A stretch of DNA of 64,000 nucleotides from UBA2144 sp964506185. GTDB taxonomy: Bacteria > Patescibacteriota > Gracilibacteria > Peribacterales > Peribacteraceae. Positions 42,883 to 51,848 of this stretch are shown here, in pieces (the first letter of the stretch is position 1; every line of letters begins with the position of its first letter). The stretch lies in NCBI GenBank assembly GCA_964506185.1, contig CAZDKL010000004.1, positions 1-64,000 on the forward strand. Direction: 5' to 3'. The position numbers and the translations under genes were made by a program. The notes under the pieces were generated by a model. That model saw only the letters and a list, made by a program, of their open reading frames with translations, had not been told where the DNA came from and searched no databases.

Positions 42883-43971
42883 TTGTTAGACCTTCAAAAA
42901 CGTCTCCAGGCAGCAAATTCTCTCCTGACCTCATATGCCATTCCGCATCAAGGACTACTTGGTAGAACTGCGGATGAGCCCGACGATGAAACTCGCTTTC
43001 CTTTTCAGCGCGATCGCGATCGACTGATTCATACCAGAGCTTTTCGTAGGCTGAAGGGGAAAACTCAGGTTTTCGTTGCAGGGCATGGAGATCATGTAAG
43101 GACGAGGCTGACACATACAATGGAAGTTGTTCAGATAAGCCGTGACATAGCACGGACTCTGAGTCTCAATGAAGATCTTACTGAATGCATAGCAATCGCT
43201 CATGATCTTGGTCACCCACCATTTGGCCACGCTGGCGAAGATGCTTTGGATGATTGGATGAAAAGTTTCGGAGGAAGATTTGAGCATAATGAGCAATCGC
43301 ATAGAATTGTTACGTTACTTGAGTCGCATTCTTCGCTTGCCCAAGGGCTAAACCTTAATCAGGAAATATTGGAAGGCCTACTTAAGCATACAACTCCGCA
43401 TGACCTTCCTCGGGCAATTGTGTCTAAGTCGCCCACACTGGAAGCACAAGTTGTGAACCTGGCTGACGAAATTGCATACACTGGACACGACTGTGAGGAC
43501 GGGATGCGAGCCGGACTCTTTACTCTTGAAGAGATACTTGCAGTGCCATTAGCTAAGAATGCTCATGACCTTACTGTCGAGCGTGGCACCTCATTGCGCG
43601 GATCTATTATTAACATTTGTGTAATGGACCTGTATAAAGCAACTTCTGAGGAACTTGCGTCACAGCGTATTAACACAGTTGAAGATGTAGACAAAGCTGT
43701 TACCCCTCTAGTACATTTGACTGTATCGATACGTGAAGACTTAGATGAGCTTAGGAGGTTCTTATCTGAACGTATGTACTTCTGCCCACAGGTAAGAACC
43801 AAGAGCGAAGAGGGCAAGAAGCTAATTACTTCGCTTTGTAATGGGCTAAAGTCGAAGCCTTCTAACAAGGTTCTGGCTATTCAAAAGAAAACTGACTCCA
43901 GTTTAGAAGAAGCAGTAAAAGACTTCGTCGCAGGAATGACTGATAGATTCGCTATGGAACAATTAAAATAA
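42883..43971 (+). CDS. dgt: Deoxyguanosine triphosphohydrolase-like HD protein
   Basis: About 362 residues. It hydrolyses dNTPs to nucleoside plus triphosphate. The HD domain is clear: FRRLKGKTQVFVAGHGDHVR, RLTHTMEVVQISRDIA, AIAHDLGHPPFGHAGEDAL (HD pair) and FEHNEQSHRIV. The start is uncertain: a TTG at 42883 lies at the very end of the upstream repeat, and family sequence begins around LTSYAIPHQGLLGR. No ATG precedes this in frame. The repeat therefore seems to supply the start region. Confidence 0.9.
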   Translation: MLDLQKRLQAANSLLTSYAIPHQGLLGRTADEPDDETRFPFQRDRDRLIHTRAFRRLKGKTQVFVAGHGDHVRTRLTHTMEVVQISRDIARTLSLNEDLTECIAIAHDLGHPPFGHAGEDALDDWMKSFGGRFEHNEQSHRIVTLLESHSSLAQGLNLNQEILEGLLKHTTPHDLPRAIVSKSPTLEAQVVNLADEIAYTGHDCEDGMRAGLFTLEEILAVPLAKNAHDLTVERGTSLRGSIINICVMDLYKATSEELASQRINTVEDVDKAVTPLVHLTVSIREDLDELRRFLSERMYFCPQVRTKSEEGKKLITSLCNGLKSKPSNKVLAIQKKTDSSLEEAVKDFVAGMTDRFAMEQLK

Positions 43972-43984
43972 AGCTAGTCTTTAT

Positions 43985-44100
43985 TAGCTAGCAAATTCCA
44001 AATACGAAATCCGAAACAAGCACGAAATTCGAACTAACAAACAGTTTCGGATTTTAGAATTTCTTATTTCGGATTTGTTTCGTATTTCGAGCTTCGCATT
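43985..44100. repeat. CGAAATCCGAAAC hairpin repeat between dgt and M23 gene
   Basis: AATTCCAAATACGAAATCCG words face CGGATTTGTTTCGTATTTCG words, more than 40 nt per arm, between two convergent genes. It can terminate both. Confidence 0.85.
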
Positions 44101-44936
44101 TAATATTCCGGAAGAAACTTCAATGGATCAACATGCACCCCTCCTCTTATAACTTCTAAATGCAGATGCGGACCGGTTGAAAGCGGGCCTGCACCTCTTG
44201 AGCCCGGACGTCCTCCACTGAGCGCAATGGTGTCACCACGATGTACAACTTGACCTTGTTGTACCAAGAACTCACTCACGTGACCATAAAGAGTTGCTCC
44301 ACCGGGATGTGAGATGATGATGTACTGGTAACCGCTATCTCCCTCATATAAAACTTCAACTATTCCTTCGGCCGCTGATCGCACCTCTGAATTTTGGAGA
44401 ACAGGAATATCAACTGCTTCATGTACCAATCCAAATCTCTTCTTATACTCTTCGTCATGGAAGAGGGCTGAGATTCCTTCCGAAGGCTCCAAAGGCCAAC
44501 TGAGTCTGAGCGGAACACTTGGATCTCCACTTGCAGCAAGAGCTCGGATCTCAGCTGCCTTAATTTCAAATAATGCAGTTCTTATATACTCTTCGGAAAC
44601 TCTTCGATCCTCTAATAGATTTAGAAGCTTGGTCCTAGCATCTTGCCATTCTCTTTGCTGTGCTTCTGACCAGTCTTGACCGTATGTTGCTTTTTCATTT
44701 TCAAGAACATCTAACTGATATCTAAGAATCTCTTCCCTTCTTTCCAAAACTGCAATTTCTTGACGCTCGCGTTGTATAGTTGATTCAGCATGCTGAACTG
44801 ATGCATTGAATGGGCCTCCCACAGATAATTTACCTGAGTTGACCATTACTTGAAGTCCAACGAATAAGCCAACTGTTCCGCCAATTATTGCAAGTACTCT
44901 AAGGGGCTTATGAATATGGATGTTTATCTCAAGCAT
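44100..44936 (-). CDS. M23 peptidase with coiled-coil stalk (EnvC-like)
   Basis: 278 residues. One N-terminal membrane helix (VLAIIGGTVGLFVGLQVMV) is followed by a coiled coil (residues about 45-135, STIQRERQEIAVLERREEIL), then an M23 domain with FGLVHEAVDIP and GPHLHLEV. It likely cleaves or regulates cleavage of septal peptidoglycan. ATG at 44936 is preceded by TATAAT (44943-44948, minus) ending 6 nt upstream, implying a leaderless message. Confidence 0.88.
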   Translation of the reverse strand: MLEINIHIHKPLRVLAIIGGTVGLFVGLQVMVNSGKLSVGGPFNASVQHAESTIQRERQEIAVLERREEILRYQLDVLENEKATYGQDWSEAQQREWQDARTKLLNLLEDRRVSEEYIRTALFEIKAAEIRALAASGDPSVPLRLSWPLEPSEGISALFHDEEYKKRFGLVHEAVDIPVLQNSEVRSAAEGIVEVLYEGDSGYQYIIISHPGGATLYGHVSEFLVQQGQVVHRGDTIALSGGRPGSRGAGPLSTGPHLHLEVIRGGVHVDPLKFLPEY

Positions 44937-44990
44937 CAAGAAATTATAGCAGATTATCAGGATTATTGCTATTGGCGCAGACTGAGGTTT

Positions 44991-45064
44991 TAGGTCAAGT
45001 AAGTAAGGTATGTCATGTACGTTGCCTACCTAACTTACAATACGTACATGACCTACCTGACCTA
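44991..45064. repeat. TAGGTCAAGTAAGTAAGGTA hairpin repeat
   Basis: TAGGTCA at one end faces TGACCTA at the other, with GTCATGTACG facing CGTACATGAC inside. It lies between the amidohydrolase gene's 3' end and the M23 promoter. Confidence 0.85.
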
Positions 45065-45068
45065 ATAA

Positions 45069-45842
45069 TTAGTTTGGACAAAACTTAGCCACAAACTCGT
45101 CAACTAGCTTTTCAAATATCTCATGAAATTCATCAACCCTTTCAGGAATCGGGTCGAATGAGTTGTTTTTGATATAAAGCCCTTGGTTTATTTCGATCTG
45201 GATGCCCGGGACAAGGAATGGAGGAATCCTGCGCCTATGGCAGTGGTGTCCCAGAATATATTTGCCTGAGTAGGGGAAGTTGACTTCGACTGAGTATCCG
45301 CGGTTTTTGAAGAAGTCGCGGAAGAATACTGTTCTATCGCGTGAGCATGACGTGTAGTTCCCGTTTCCGATATTGATATCCGGACGGTCTTTTCCACTGT
45401 CTTTTTTTAAGCTTGGACCAACTGACAGGAATGAATGTCCGTCTATCAAAAACTTTGCATGAGGAATTACTTCATCAATCTTTTCATGATACGGATCGTG
45501 ATACTTTTTGATTAATGCATCGACAACTTCCTGCGAAGGCTCTTCCTTATAAACATTTTTTTCATCCCAAGTCGTATGAACCGTTACTCCTTCCGCCGCT
45601 TGCTTGTACTCGGTTGAAATATCATCCGGCGCGCGATTTACATCGACAATCACGCGGGAAGTATCGCACTTAACCGTATAAACATTTCCAATGGAAAATA
45701 TCTGATCTGTATATAGATCCGTGTAACCCAGAAGATCTTCTTCACTCAGCTGAATATAATCCTTTACCTCCTCCGGAATTTTATTCGAGGCGTGCGGTAT
45801 CGAGACCAGAATTGGCCGGATTTCAGAACCTGAATCAACCAT
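45069..45842 (-). CDS. N-formylglutamate amidohydrolase-family protein
   Basis: 257 residues. ILVSIPHASNKIPEEVKDYI, DTSRVIVDVNRAPDD, FLIDGHSFLSVGP and PGIQIEINQGLYI match the HutG/FGase superfamily, zinc-dependent amidohydrolases related to carboxypeptidases. No histidine-degradation genes are near, so the real substrate may be another N-acylated amino acid or a peptide. Its ATG overlaps the channel gene stop (TAATG), so the two are coupled. Confidence 0.82.
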   Translation of the reverse strand: MVDSGSEIRPILVSIPHASNKIPEEVKDYIQLSEEDLLGYTDLYTDQIFSIGNVYTVKCDTSRVIVDVNRAPDDISTEYKQAAEGVTVHTTWDEKNVYKEEPSQEVVDALIKKYHDPYHEKIDEVIPHAKFLIDGHSFLSVGPSLKKDSGKDRPDINIGNGNYTSCSRDRTVFFRDFFKNRGYSVEVNFPYSGKYILGHHCHRRRIPPFLVPGIQIEINQGLYIKNNSFDPIPERVDEFHEIFEKLVDEFVAKFCPN

Positions 45843-46672
45843 TAATCTGTAATTGTGTAAGTTTGTGTAAAGAATAGCGATGCCGGGACGACCGTTTCGC
45901 CATCAGAAGTTTCTATAACCACGCCGGCAAGCGTGAATGTTTTGACCTTTCCTTTTACATCGCCAACGGAGACTTTGCTTCCGACTTCAATATTCCTTTT
46001 AAGATGCTGGCAAAGCAAAGCATTCTCCAAAACTGTCCTTGCGCTTAAAACAATTGCAAGACCGCAAATCAATAAGACAGCTGCGAAGAAAATAAGCACG
46101 TTGGTTGTTATAAAAGACAGATTCATTCCAAGCTGCTCAACTGCGGCAAGGAACACAAAGACCAGCACAATCATCTGAACCGCTCGCCCCACTGATCTCT
46201 CGTATCCAAGATCTGTTTTGGAAATGGACTGAACCACCAAAGTTTGCAGGAATTTCGCAAGAAGCATTCCAAATACAATAATTAGAAAAGCTGCGATGAC
46301 CTGAGGTATATATCGCGTTACAACTTCAAGTGCATTCGAAACTTTTTCAAGATTCAAAATTTCCGACGCAAAGATTAACGTGACCAAGATAGTCAGCCAA
46401 AAAACCAGAAGACCGAGTATTCCGGATGCGCTTTTGTGGATTCCAATGCTCTTTAACATCTTATCGAGCGGAGTCTTTGCAACCAGCTTATCGACTGCAA
46501 AGAAAGCGAGAATTCGAACGCATAGGCGATAGAAAATTGAAGCGATTATCCAACCGGCCAGCACTATCAAAATTGCGAGCAATGCCTCGGGTAGAATATC
46601 CATCAGCTTCTCGTATGCCTGAAGGGCGGCTTCTCTGACTAAGGTATTTGTGCGGGTAATTATTGTTTCCAT
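45842..46672 (-). CDS. MscS/CmpX-like mechanosensitive channel family protein
   Basis: 276 residues with five hydrophobic helices (first LLAILIVLAGWIIASIFYRL) and conserved TM-helix repeats (YIPQVIAAFLIIVFGMLLAK), then the MscS-type pore helix end and a beta domain (VGSKVSVGDVKGKVKTFTLA). It probably releases solutes under osmotic shock. The start at 46672 (METIITRTN) is chosen because TATAAT (46680-46685, minus) ends 7 nt upstream. A longer frame to 46729 translates the promoter. Confidence 0.8.
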   Translation of the reverse strand: METIITRTNTLVREAALQAYEKLMDILPEALLAILIVLAGWIIASIFYRLCVRILAFFAVDKLVAKTPLDKMLKSIGIHKSASGILGLLVFWLTILVTLIFASEILNLEKVSNALEVVTRYIPQVIAAFLIIVFGMLLAKFLQTLVVQSISKTDLGYERSVGRAVQMIVLVFVFLAAVEQLGMNLSFITTNVLIFFAAVLLICGLAIVLSARTVLENALLCQHLKRNIEVGSKVSVGDVKGKVKTFTLAGVVIETSDGETVVPASLFFTQTYTITD

Positions 46673-46679
46673 AACAGAA

Positions 46680-46729
46680 ATTATAGCAGAAAAGGGGTAA
46701 TTTGTGTAGCTTAAGCCATAAGCTATCAT
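46680..46729. promoter_or_regulatory. Divergent leaderless promoters of the channel and TPR genes
   Basis: Minus-strand TATAAT (46680-46685) lies 7 nt before the channel ATG. Plus-strand TATCAT (46724-46729) lies 6 nt before the TPR-gene ATG. No SD is present for either. Confidence 0.6.
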
Positions 46730-46735
46730 ATCCTT

Positions 46736-48340
46736 ATGAACAAACTGGAGATTCCCCTCTTCATCGTCCTTACCTTCCTAGCATTCGGAGCTTCCCTATT
46801 CCACGGCTTTGCGCCTGTTGATGATTCTTTTCTGATTGTGGAAAACCTCGCGATCAGGGCAATTAATTGGGAGAACATATATCACTTCTTTAGCACTTAC
46901 GATCCGGAACTTTATATCCCGCTAGTATTCTTAAGCTTCCAATTCAATTATCTGATAGGCGAGTTGGCTCCATTTAATTATCACCTGACTAATATTCTAA
47001 TCCACATCATCAACGCACTTCTCGTTACTCGAATCCTGACTCAGCTAACTGACAAAAAGAAACTATCAATCTTCGCAGGACTGATATTTGCAGTTCATCC
47101 ATTGAACGCTGAGGCTGTTGTCTGGCTCGCGGGCAGAAAGGATCTTCTCGCAGGACTCTTCTTCTTCGCATCGCTGACTTTTTATTTGGACTTTATAAAA
47201 GGCAATCGAAAAGCTTACGCTCTGAGCATTTCAATGTTTCTTCTTGCATTACTTTCTAAAGTAATAGCAGTAACTCTTCTAGGAATTATTATTCTTCACT
47301 GGATTCTATTCCAAGCCCGTACCCGAAAACCGAACCCGATTGCACTCACTCCTTATCTAATCCTAACTCTAATCTTCATAGTCGTCGCTCTCGGCGGTAA
47401 AGCCCGCGTCATCGCATCTGTAACTTTCGCTGACAAGATTCTAGTCGCATGCAAAAGCACGATCTTTTATATATACAAATTCCTAATCCCGACTGATCTG
47501 ACGATTATCTATCCGCTTCAGGGAGATATAAGCCTGACTGACATGCGAATTCTCCCAAGCGTTATATTCGCTATATTACTGATCGCTGTCGCGGTTAAAG
47601 TTATAAAAAGGCATCCATGGATTACATTTGGAATCGGATGGTACTTAATATGCTTAGCTCCAACATTCCTGAACATTGGAAAAGCCGGCCTCGTCTTCTT
47701 TGCCGTTGACCGTTATGCGTATTTGCCAATGGTCGGACTTCTGATTGTTCTTGTTTATATTTACAAAAGCATTCGACCAATCGCAGTATCAATAATAATT
47801 ATTGTTCTAATAGCCCTTTCAATAAATCAAACCAGTACTTGGAAAACACCTGACGGAGTCTTCAGGCGAACTCTTGATATTTATCCCGAGTCGGTTGGTG
47901 CTCGCGTTGGTCTTGCAACAATCCTAAGGCATCAGAACAAGTTGGAAGAAGCCTTTGAAGTTATAACTGAAGGCGTGAAACATATGGACCACTCGCTTCT
48001 GCATATGAACGCGGGATTCGTTTATGCGGCAACGGGACAAGTAGCTGACGCGGAGGAAAGATTCCGTTCTGCAATCAATATGGATCCAAATAATCCTGAA
48101 CCTTACTTCTCACTCGGCTCACTGTTTGAACAGACAAATAGAACTGACGAAGCTATTTCATTTTACGAAAAAGCGATCGAACTTGATGACTCTTATGTAA
48201 TTGCAAGAGCAAAGCTCGGAAACCTTTATCTAAACAAAGGACAAACTGATAAAGCTCGTGAGCAGTTTAAAAAAGCTCTTGAGTGGAATAAGTTTTCAGT
48301 TGAAGCTAACGAGGGAATTAAGAAAATCAATTCTCAGTAA
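46736..48340 (+). CDS. GT-C glycosyltransferase with C-terminal TPRs (TMTC-like)
   Basis: 534 residues. About ten membrane helices start at residue 3, and the loop after helix 1 carries the acidic DDSF motif of GT-C enzymes. YHLTNILIHIINALLVTRIL and FAVHPLNAEAVVWLAGRKDL are typical of TMTC-like O-mannosyltransferases. From residue about 400 come three to four TPRs (LLHMNAGFVYAATGQVADAE, PEPYFSLGSLFEQTNRTDEA). It probably glycosylates surface or S-layer proteins with lipid-linked sugars. It is leaderless by TATCAT. Confidence 0.8.
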   Translation: MNKLEIPLFIVLTFLAFGASLFHGFAPVDDSFLIVENLAIRAINWENIYHFFSTYDPELYIPLVFLSFQFNYLIGELAPFNYHLTNILIHIINALLVTRILTQLTDKKKLSIFAGLIFAVHPLNAEAVVWLAGRKDLLAGLFFFASLTFYLDFIKGNRKAYALSISMFLLALLSKVIAVTLLGIIILHWILFQARTRKPNPIALTPYLILTLIFIVVALGGKARVIASVTFADKILVACKSTIFYIYKFLIPTDLTIIYPLQGDISLTDMRILPSVIFAILLIAVAVKVIKRHPWITFGIGWYLICLAPTFLNIGKAGLVFFAVDRYAYLPMVGLLIVLVYIYKSIRPIAVSIIIIVLIALSINQTSTWKTPDGVFRRTLDIYPESVGARVGLATILRHQNKLEEAFEVITEGVKHMDHSLLHMNAGFVYAATGQVADAEERFRSAINMDPNNPEPYFSLGSLFEQTNRTDEAISFYEKAIELDDSYVIARAKLGNLYLNKGQTDKAREQFKKALEWNKFSVEANEGIKKINSQ

Positions 48341-48371
48341 TCAAGCTAATCCTGAAATCAAGCAAATCAAG

Positions 48372-48415
48372 GTTCAGACAGACGTGGCGAAGAGCCCGGT
48401 TCCACCGGACTCTTC
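48372..48415 (-). terminator. Island 2 terminator with conserved TGTCTGAACC tail
   Basis: AAGAG-CCGG/CCGG-CTCTT hairpin about 20 bp after the 48434 gene stop. On the minus strand it is followed by CGCCACGTCTGTCTGAACC, matching the csrA terminator tail. It also lies downstream of the TPR gene. Confidence 0.65.
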
Positions 48416-48433
48416 TGTTGACAACGATAGGCT

Positions 48434-48910
48434 TCAGATCTTCTCCGCCGCCTTGCGAACGGCAATCGGCAAAACCATCTGTTCGCCGTTCAGCCACACC
48501 TGCTGCTGATCGGCATTGTCGGAATAGAGGCCAACGACATCCAGCACCGTGCGCACGAAGTACATGTTCGTCGCTTCAATCTGGACCATGCAGTTCGGCG
48601 CAACCCAACCGATGGTAACCGTAATCGGGTTGAAGCTGTCTGCATTGGTCACGATCTGCACGGATTCACCATGGGTGACTTTCGGAATAGGACTTCCTTC
48701 ACTGGCCAAAGCGACCATCTCTTTGGCATGGTGTGCTGCCTTCTCGACGTCTCCAACCTCGAGCTGAGCAAGCATTCGCCGAAACGAAGAATCTGATTCC
48801 AATCCCGAATCTTGTTCGTTGTCGCCACGCGTCGCACGGTGCAAGTTGAGCACCATGAGGATCTGCAGGTGCAACTTCGAACTAAACGCCACTGAGTAGT
48901 TGGTTGACAC
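48434..48910 (-). CDS. Hypothetical protein, paralog pair A (GC-rich island 2)
   Basis: 158 residues. GTG start with GGGGAGGA 7 nt upstream, a strong SD. No family is recognised. It aligns by eye with the next gene: an N-terminal strand and helix (LQILMVLNLHRATRG), a small helical hairpin (LEVGDVEKAAHHAKEMVAL) and a C-terminal part (VQIEATNMYFVRTVLDVVGL). Cytoplasmic, no membrane segment. Codon use is GC-rich. Confidence 0.65.
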   Translation of the reverse strand: MSTNYSVAFSSKLHLQILMVLNLHRATRGDNEQDSGLESDSSFRRMLAQLEVGDVEKAAHHAKEMVALASEGSPIPKVTHGESVQIVTNADSFNPITVTIGWVAPNCMVQIEATNMYFVRTVLDVVGLYSDNADQQQVWLNGEQMVLPIAVRKAAEKI

Positions 48911-48954
48911 GACTTCGTCCTCCCCGTTTGAAAAGTGGTTGTTGTAACTGATTT

Positions 48955-49440
48955 CTACTCCATGAGTTGCTCGCGAACCCGTCCGATGGCGTCGATGATT
49001 TTCATCCTTTCCTCATCGAGCCTGACCATCTTCACCGGATTGCCCGATGACAATTGCAGAGCCGACAGGACCGTAAGCATCAGCATGCCATTTGCGCGCA
49101 CTTCGACAGCCCATTGATCGTGATATGCAATGGCGAAAGACATTGGCTGCGGATACCCCGTGCCGGTTTTGATCACGACACTCGGACTCTTCACCGACAC
49201 GTCGGCAGCAGAGCCACTGGCCTCCTGAGCCCCTTTCAGGAACTCGCACGCTTGCCTGCCAGCTCCTTCCAAATTTCCTTCTTTCAGCAAGCCAAGCATC
49301 TTCAAGAAATGTCCTTCACGGTCCCGAGATGAGCAACGAACATTGTCGACGCGAGTTGCCTCGCACACATTCAACATGTCTGCAACATCGAACTCGGCAC
49401 AATTCTCTGCGACCAGTGTGTGCTTCAAGTCACTACTCAC
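48955..49440 (-). CDS. Hypothetical protein, paralog pair B (GC-rich island 2)
   Basis: 161 residues from GTG 49440, chosen for GGGGAGA 8 nt upstream. A longer frame to 49533 lacks such a site. Shared pattern with the preceding gene: a MLGLLKEGNLEGAGRQACEF helical hairpin and a VEVRANGMLMLTVLSALQLS end. Probably a tandem duplication. Function unknown. Confidence 0.65.
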   Translation of the reverse strand: MSSDLKHTLVAENCAEFDVADMLNVCEATRVDNVRCSSRDREGHFLKMLGLLKEGNLEGAGRQACEFLKGAQEASGSAADVSVKSPSVVIKTGTGYPQPMSFAIAYHDQWAVEVRANGMLMLTVLSALQLSSGNPVKMVRLDEERMKIIDAIGRVREQLME

Positions 49441-49619
49441 GATTCTATCTCCCCAAAAAGACGTCCAAAAAACAAAGGTTATATTCATAGACCCGGCGCG
49501 CCAAGCACCGGATCCGCCTATCTGTGCTGTCAATGACCGCAGAAATCTAGAGAAAGACCTCTGGGACGCGAAATATTACGTCTTTTGGCCTATTTAAGCA
49601 ATCATTTGCACATTTAAAT

Positions 49620-49650
49620 GAGGACGACGACCGCGGTAGCAGTCCTCGTC
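49620..49650 (-). terminator. Hairpin after the 49680 gene
   Basis: GAGGAC facing GTCCTC with an inner ACCGCGGT palindrome, 30 bp after the stop of the minus-strand membrane gene. The T run is poor. Confidence 0.4.
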
Positions 49651-49679
49651 CAATGTTGATCGATCGGCCAATCCTTGGC

Positions 49680-49976
49680 CTATTCGAGGTAAATCGCCGC
49701 CGATGCCAGGTTGAGCGCAACGATGATCGTCGCAACAAACATGCAAAGGCTTACGAACATGAATGTGTAGGCAGCGAACAGCATCGGACCTGTCTTCCTG
49801 CTCCGAGCCCATCGTTGCAATCCGTCAATGCACTTGGCGACAGAAAACGGTGCTTGCGTGGCAGGCTGTTGTGGCGGCTCTTCGTTTTCCTCGCCGCAAG
49901 CCTTCCAGCAAAAGAATCCGATTCCCGCCAGTAGAAAATCACCACCGATGCCCAGCAACAGAATAAAAAATGTCAC
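49680..49976 (-). CDS. Small membrane protein (GC-rich island 2)
   Basis: 98 residues from GTG 49976 with GGAGGT 8 nt upstream. The N-terminal helix (FFILLLGIGGDFLLAGIGFF) is followed by an acidic/Gln-rich loop (GEENEEPPQQP), then a second helix (LFAAYTFMFVSLCMFVATII). No family recognised. It uses the same SD/GTG style as the two paralogs. Confidence 0.6.
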   Translation of the reverse strand: MTFFILLLGIGGDFLLAGIGFFCWKACGEENEEPPQQPATQAPFSVAKCIDGLQRWARSRKTGPMLFAAYTFMFVSLCMFVATIIVALNLASAAIYLE

Positions 49977-50056
49977 GGTCCCGTACCTCCGCAAAAAAGT
50001 AGTGAAAGGTCAATCGATTCAGACCTAAAGTATCATAATATCCAGTATTGTCAATA

Positions 50057-51661
50057 CTACCCCTTACTATTTCTCTTTATAAGTCTCTTCCTCTGCATCG
50101 CAGTAAATAACTTCTTCCCCTGAGCAATGGAAATTTTTGCATTTAGCTTAACCTCACCTCCGTTTGCAGATGCATCTGGCATACCGGAGGTTTCATTAAT
50201 ACACTGAACTACTTCATCAACAGTTAATTCGCCTTGTGGCTTTAGAACCATATCAAGTTTTTTGGCTCCGTCTGCCTCCAGCATCGAATCAACATCGGTT
50301 ATATCCTTTCCTCCTTCGCCTTTAAACTCAACATTCAACTTGTCTCGAGTGGTCCCCTTGCTATCGGTCGCATACCTTAGCAAGTTCACAGCCTTACCAC
50401 GGTTTATCCAATCGCTTAAATCAACGCCCTGTTCATTTAATTGCTTTTGAAGCTGGAACATTTCCTCTTCATCTGCCGAAGCATCAAGGCGCATAAAACG
50501 AAAAGATGCACCGTCATATCTAATCTCCAATCCCTTATCTTCCCAATCCGAATTCATTTCCAACACGCGTTTAATAACACTTTGCTTCTGGTCTTCCGGA
50601 CAATGATCAAACAGTGTATTTAGTTCGTACATAATACCTCTTCCTGTTTCGGTTCCCTGCGATTCAGTTTTGATATCTTTCAATAGTTGCTGTAACTCCT
50701 GCTCAAAAACTTTCGGATCTTCAACGCCCTTTGCTACCCAATCTATAGCCTCAGATGCTTCTGGTTGCCCCGTGGCATCCACAGTGCGCATCGTTCTTCC
50801 ATTCTCGGCTTCTGCCTGATACTTGTCATACATCAAATCAAACCATTTGTCTTCAGCTGCTGTAGTTTCTTGCGACATGCTCTGATCGAATTGAGACTGT
50901 GCATTTTCTCTATTTTCTTCCCATAGCTCTCCAACTTGAGACATATGCACCGGTGTAGCATTCAACTTGCGCATGAAACTGGTAACAGAGTTCGCCATAG
51001 AACCTGCAGCTCCACGCTCGATTTTTGCAACTCTTTGTTGCGCTGCTTCTCTGGATTCATCTTGGGCCTGCTCCACAGACGCGCCGGAATTTAGCCTGCC
51101 TCTGATGTCGTTAACGAACTGCTTCTTTATTGGAGTTAAATGTTTTATCCATTCGTAAAAATTCTTTCCAACTAATTCTCTTTCTCCACCGGCCAACTGA
51201 TCTGTTGCATGCTCGCAAAGCTCTTTTGCATCTCCACCTAATCTGGATTCCGCACTTTCAATAATATTTTCTCCTTTAACCATTTTTTCGAATTCTTCCT
51301 CCCAATTCTTAACACTCTCCTGCGACTCTTCCTGTCCTTCTTGTTCTTTCTCCGGTCCCATTTCTTTCTCATCTCTTTTTTCTTCCACTTCTTCCATTGC
51401 CTCATTATCACTCGCTCCCATTTCTTCAACTGATTCATCCTCTCCCAATTCAGCCTTTGCTTTTTCTACCTTCGCTAATTTATTGCCATTGCCTCCCGCA
51501 TCCTTTTCAGCTTCATCTGCCTTCAGTCCGGTAAACTCCTGCAATTCCGCCAAAGTTGTTCCTTTAAACTCCACTGTACCGCTTTCAAAACCTTCGTCGA
51601 CTCCTTCGTCGACGCTATCGTTATTTTCGTTTTGCCCAAGCTGATCCGGTTTTCCACCCAT
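50057..51661 (-). CDS. Large acidic hypothetical protein
   Basis: 534 residues. Residues 1-125 are very rich in Glu/Asp with few hydrophobics (EEVEEKRDEKEMGPEKEQEG), probably disordered. The rest is helical and soluble (FYEWIKHLTPIKKQFVNDIR, KVFEQELQQLLKDIKTESQG) and ends in a basic tip (MQRKRLIKRNSKG). No signal peptide or known domain. It lies directly left of tRNA-Trp, outside element 2. Function unknown. Confidence 0.7.
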   Translation of the reverse strand: MGGKPDQLGQNENNDSVDEGVDEGFESGTVEFKGTTLAELQEFTGLKADEAEKDAGGNGNKLAKVEKAKAELGEDESVEEMGASDNEAMEEVEEKRDEKEMGPEKEQEGQEESQESVKNWEEEFEKMVKGENIIESAESRLGGDAKELCEHATDQLAGGERELVGKNFYEWIKHLTPIKKQFVNDIRGRLNSGASVEQAQDESREAAQQRVAKIERGAAGSMANSVTSFMRKLNATPVHMSQVGELWEENRENAQSQFDQSMSQETTAAEDKWFDLMYDKYQAEAENGRTMRTVDATGQPEASEAIDWVAKGVEDPKVFEQELQQLLKDIKTESQGTETGRGIMYELNTLFDHCPEDQKQSVIKRVLEMNSDWEDKGLEIRYDGASFRFMRLDASADEEEMFQLQKQLNEQGVDLSDWINRGKAVNLLRYATDSKGTTRDKLNVEFKGEGGKDITDVDSMLEADGAKKLDMVLKPQGELTVDEVVQCINETSGMPDASANGGEVKLNAKISIAQGKKLFTAMQRKRLIKRNSKG

Positions 51662-51771
51662 ATTTATTTTTGTTTATTTCTAGCCATTTTACCTTATTTT
51701 TGGGTTTTTATCAATCAGCATAAGAATATCATTTCCCTTTCGAGATTTGATAAGTAATATTAGTACACCTA

Positions 51772-51848
51772 AGGCGCGTAGCTCAGTTGGCTAGAGCACT
51801 GGTCTCCAAAACCAGGGGTCGAAGGTTCAAATCCTTCCGCGCCTGCCA
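51772..51848 (+). tRNA. tRNA-Trp (CCA)
   Basis: 77 nt with encoded CCA. Acceptor AGGCGCG/CGCGCCT, D arm GCTC/GAGC, anticodon stem CTGGT/ACCAG with loop CTCCAAA (anticodon CCA), and T arm GAAGG-TTCAAAT-CCTTC. The element 2 recombinase gene ends inside it on the other strand, at tRNA nucleotides 12-14. Confidence 0.96.
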
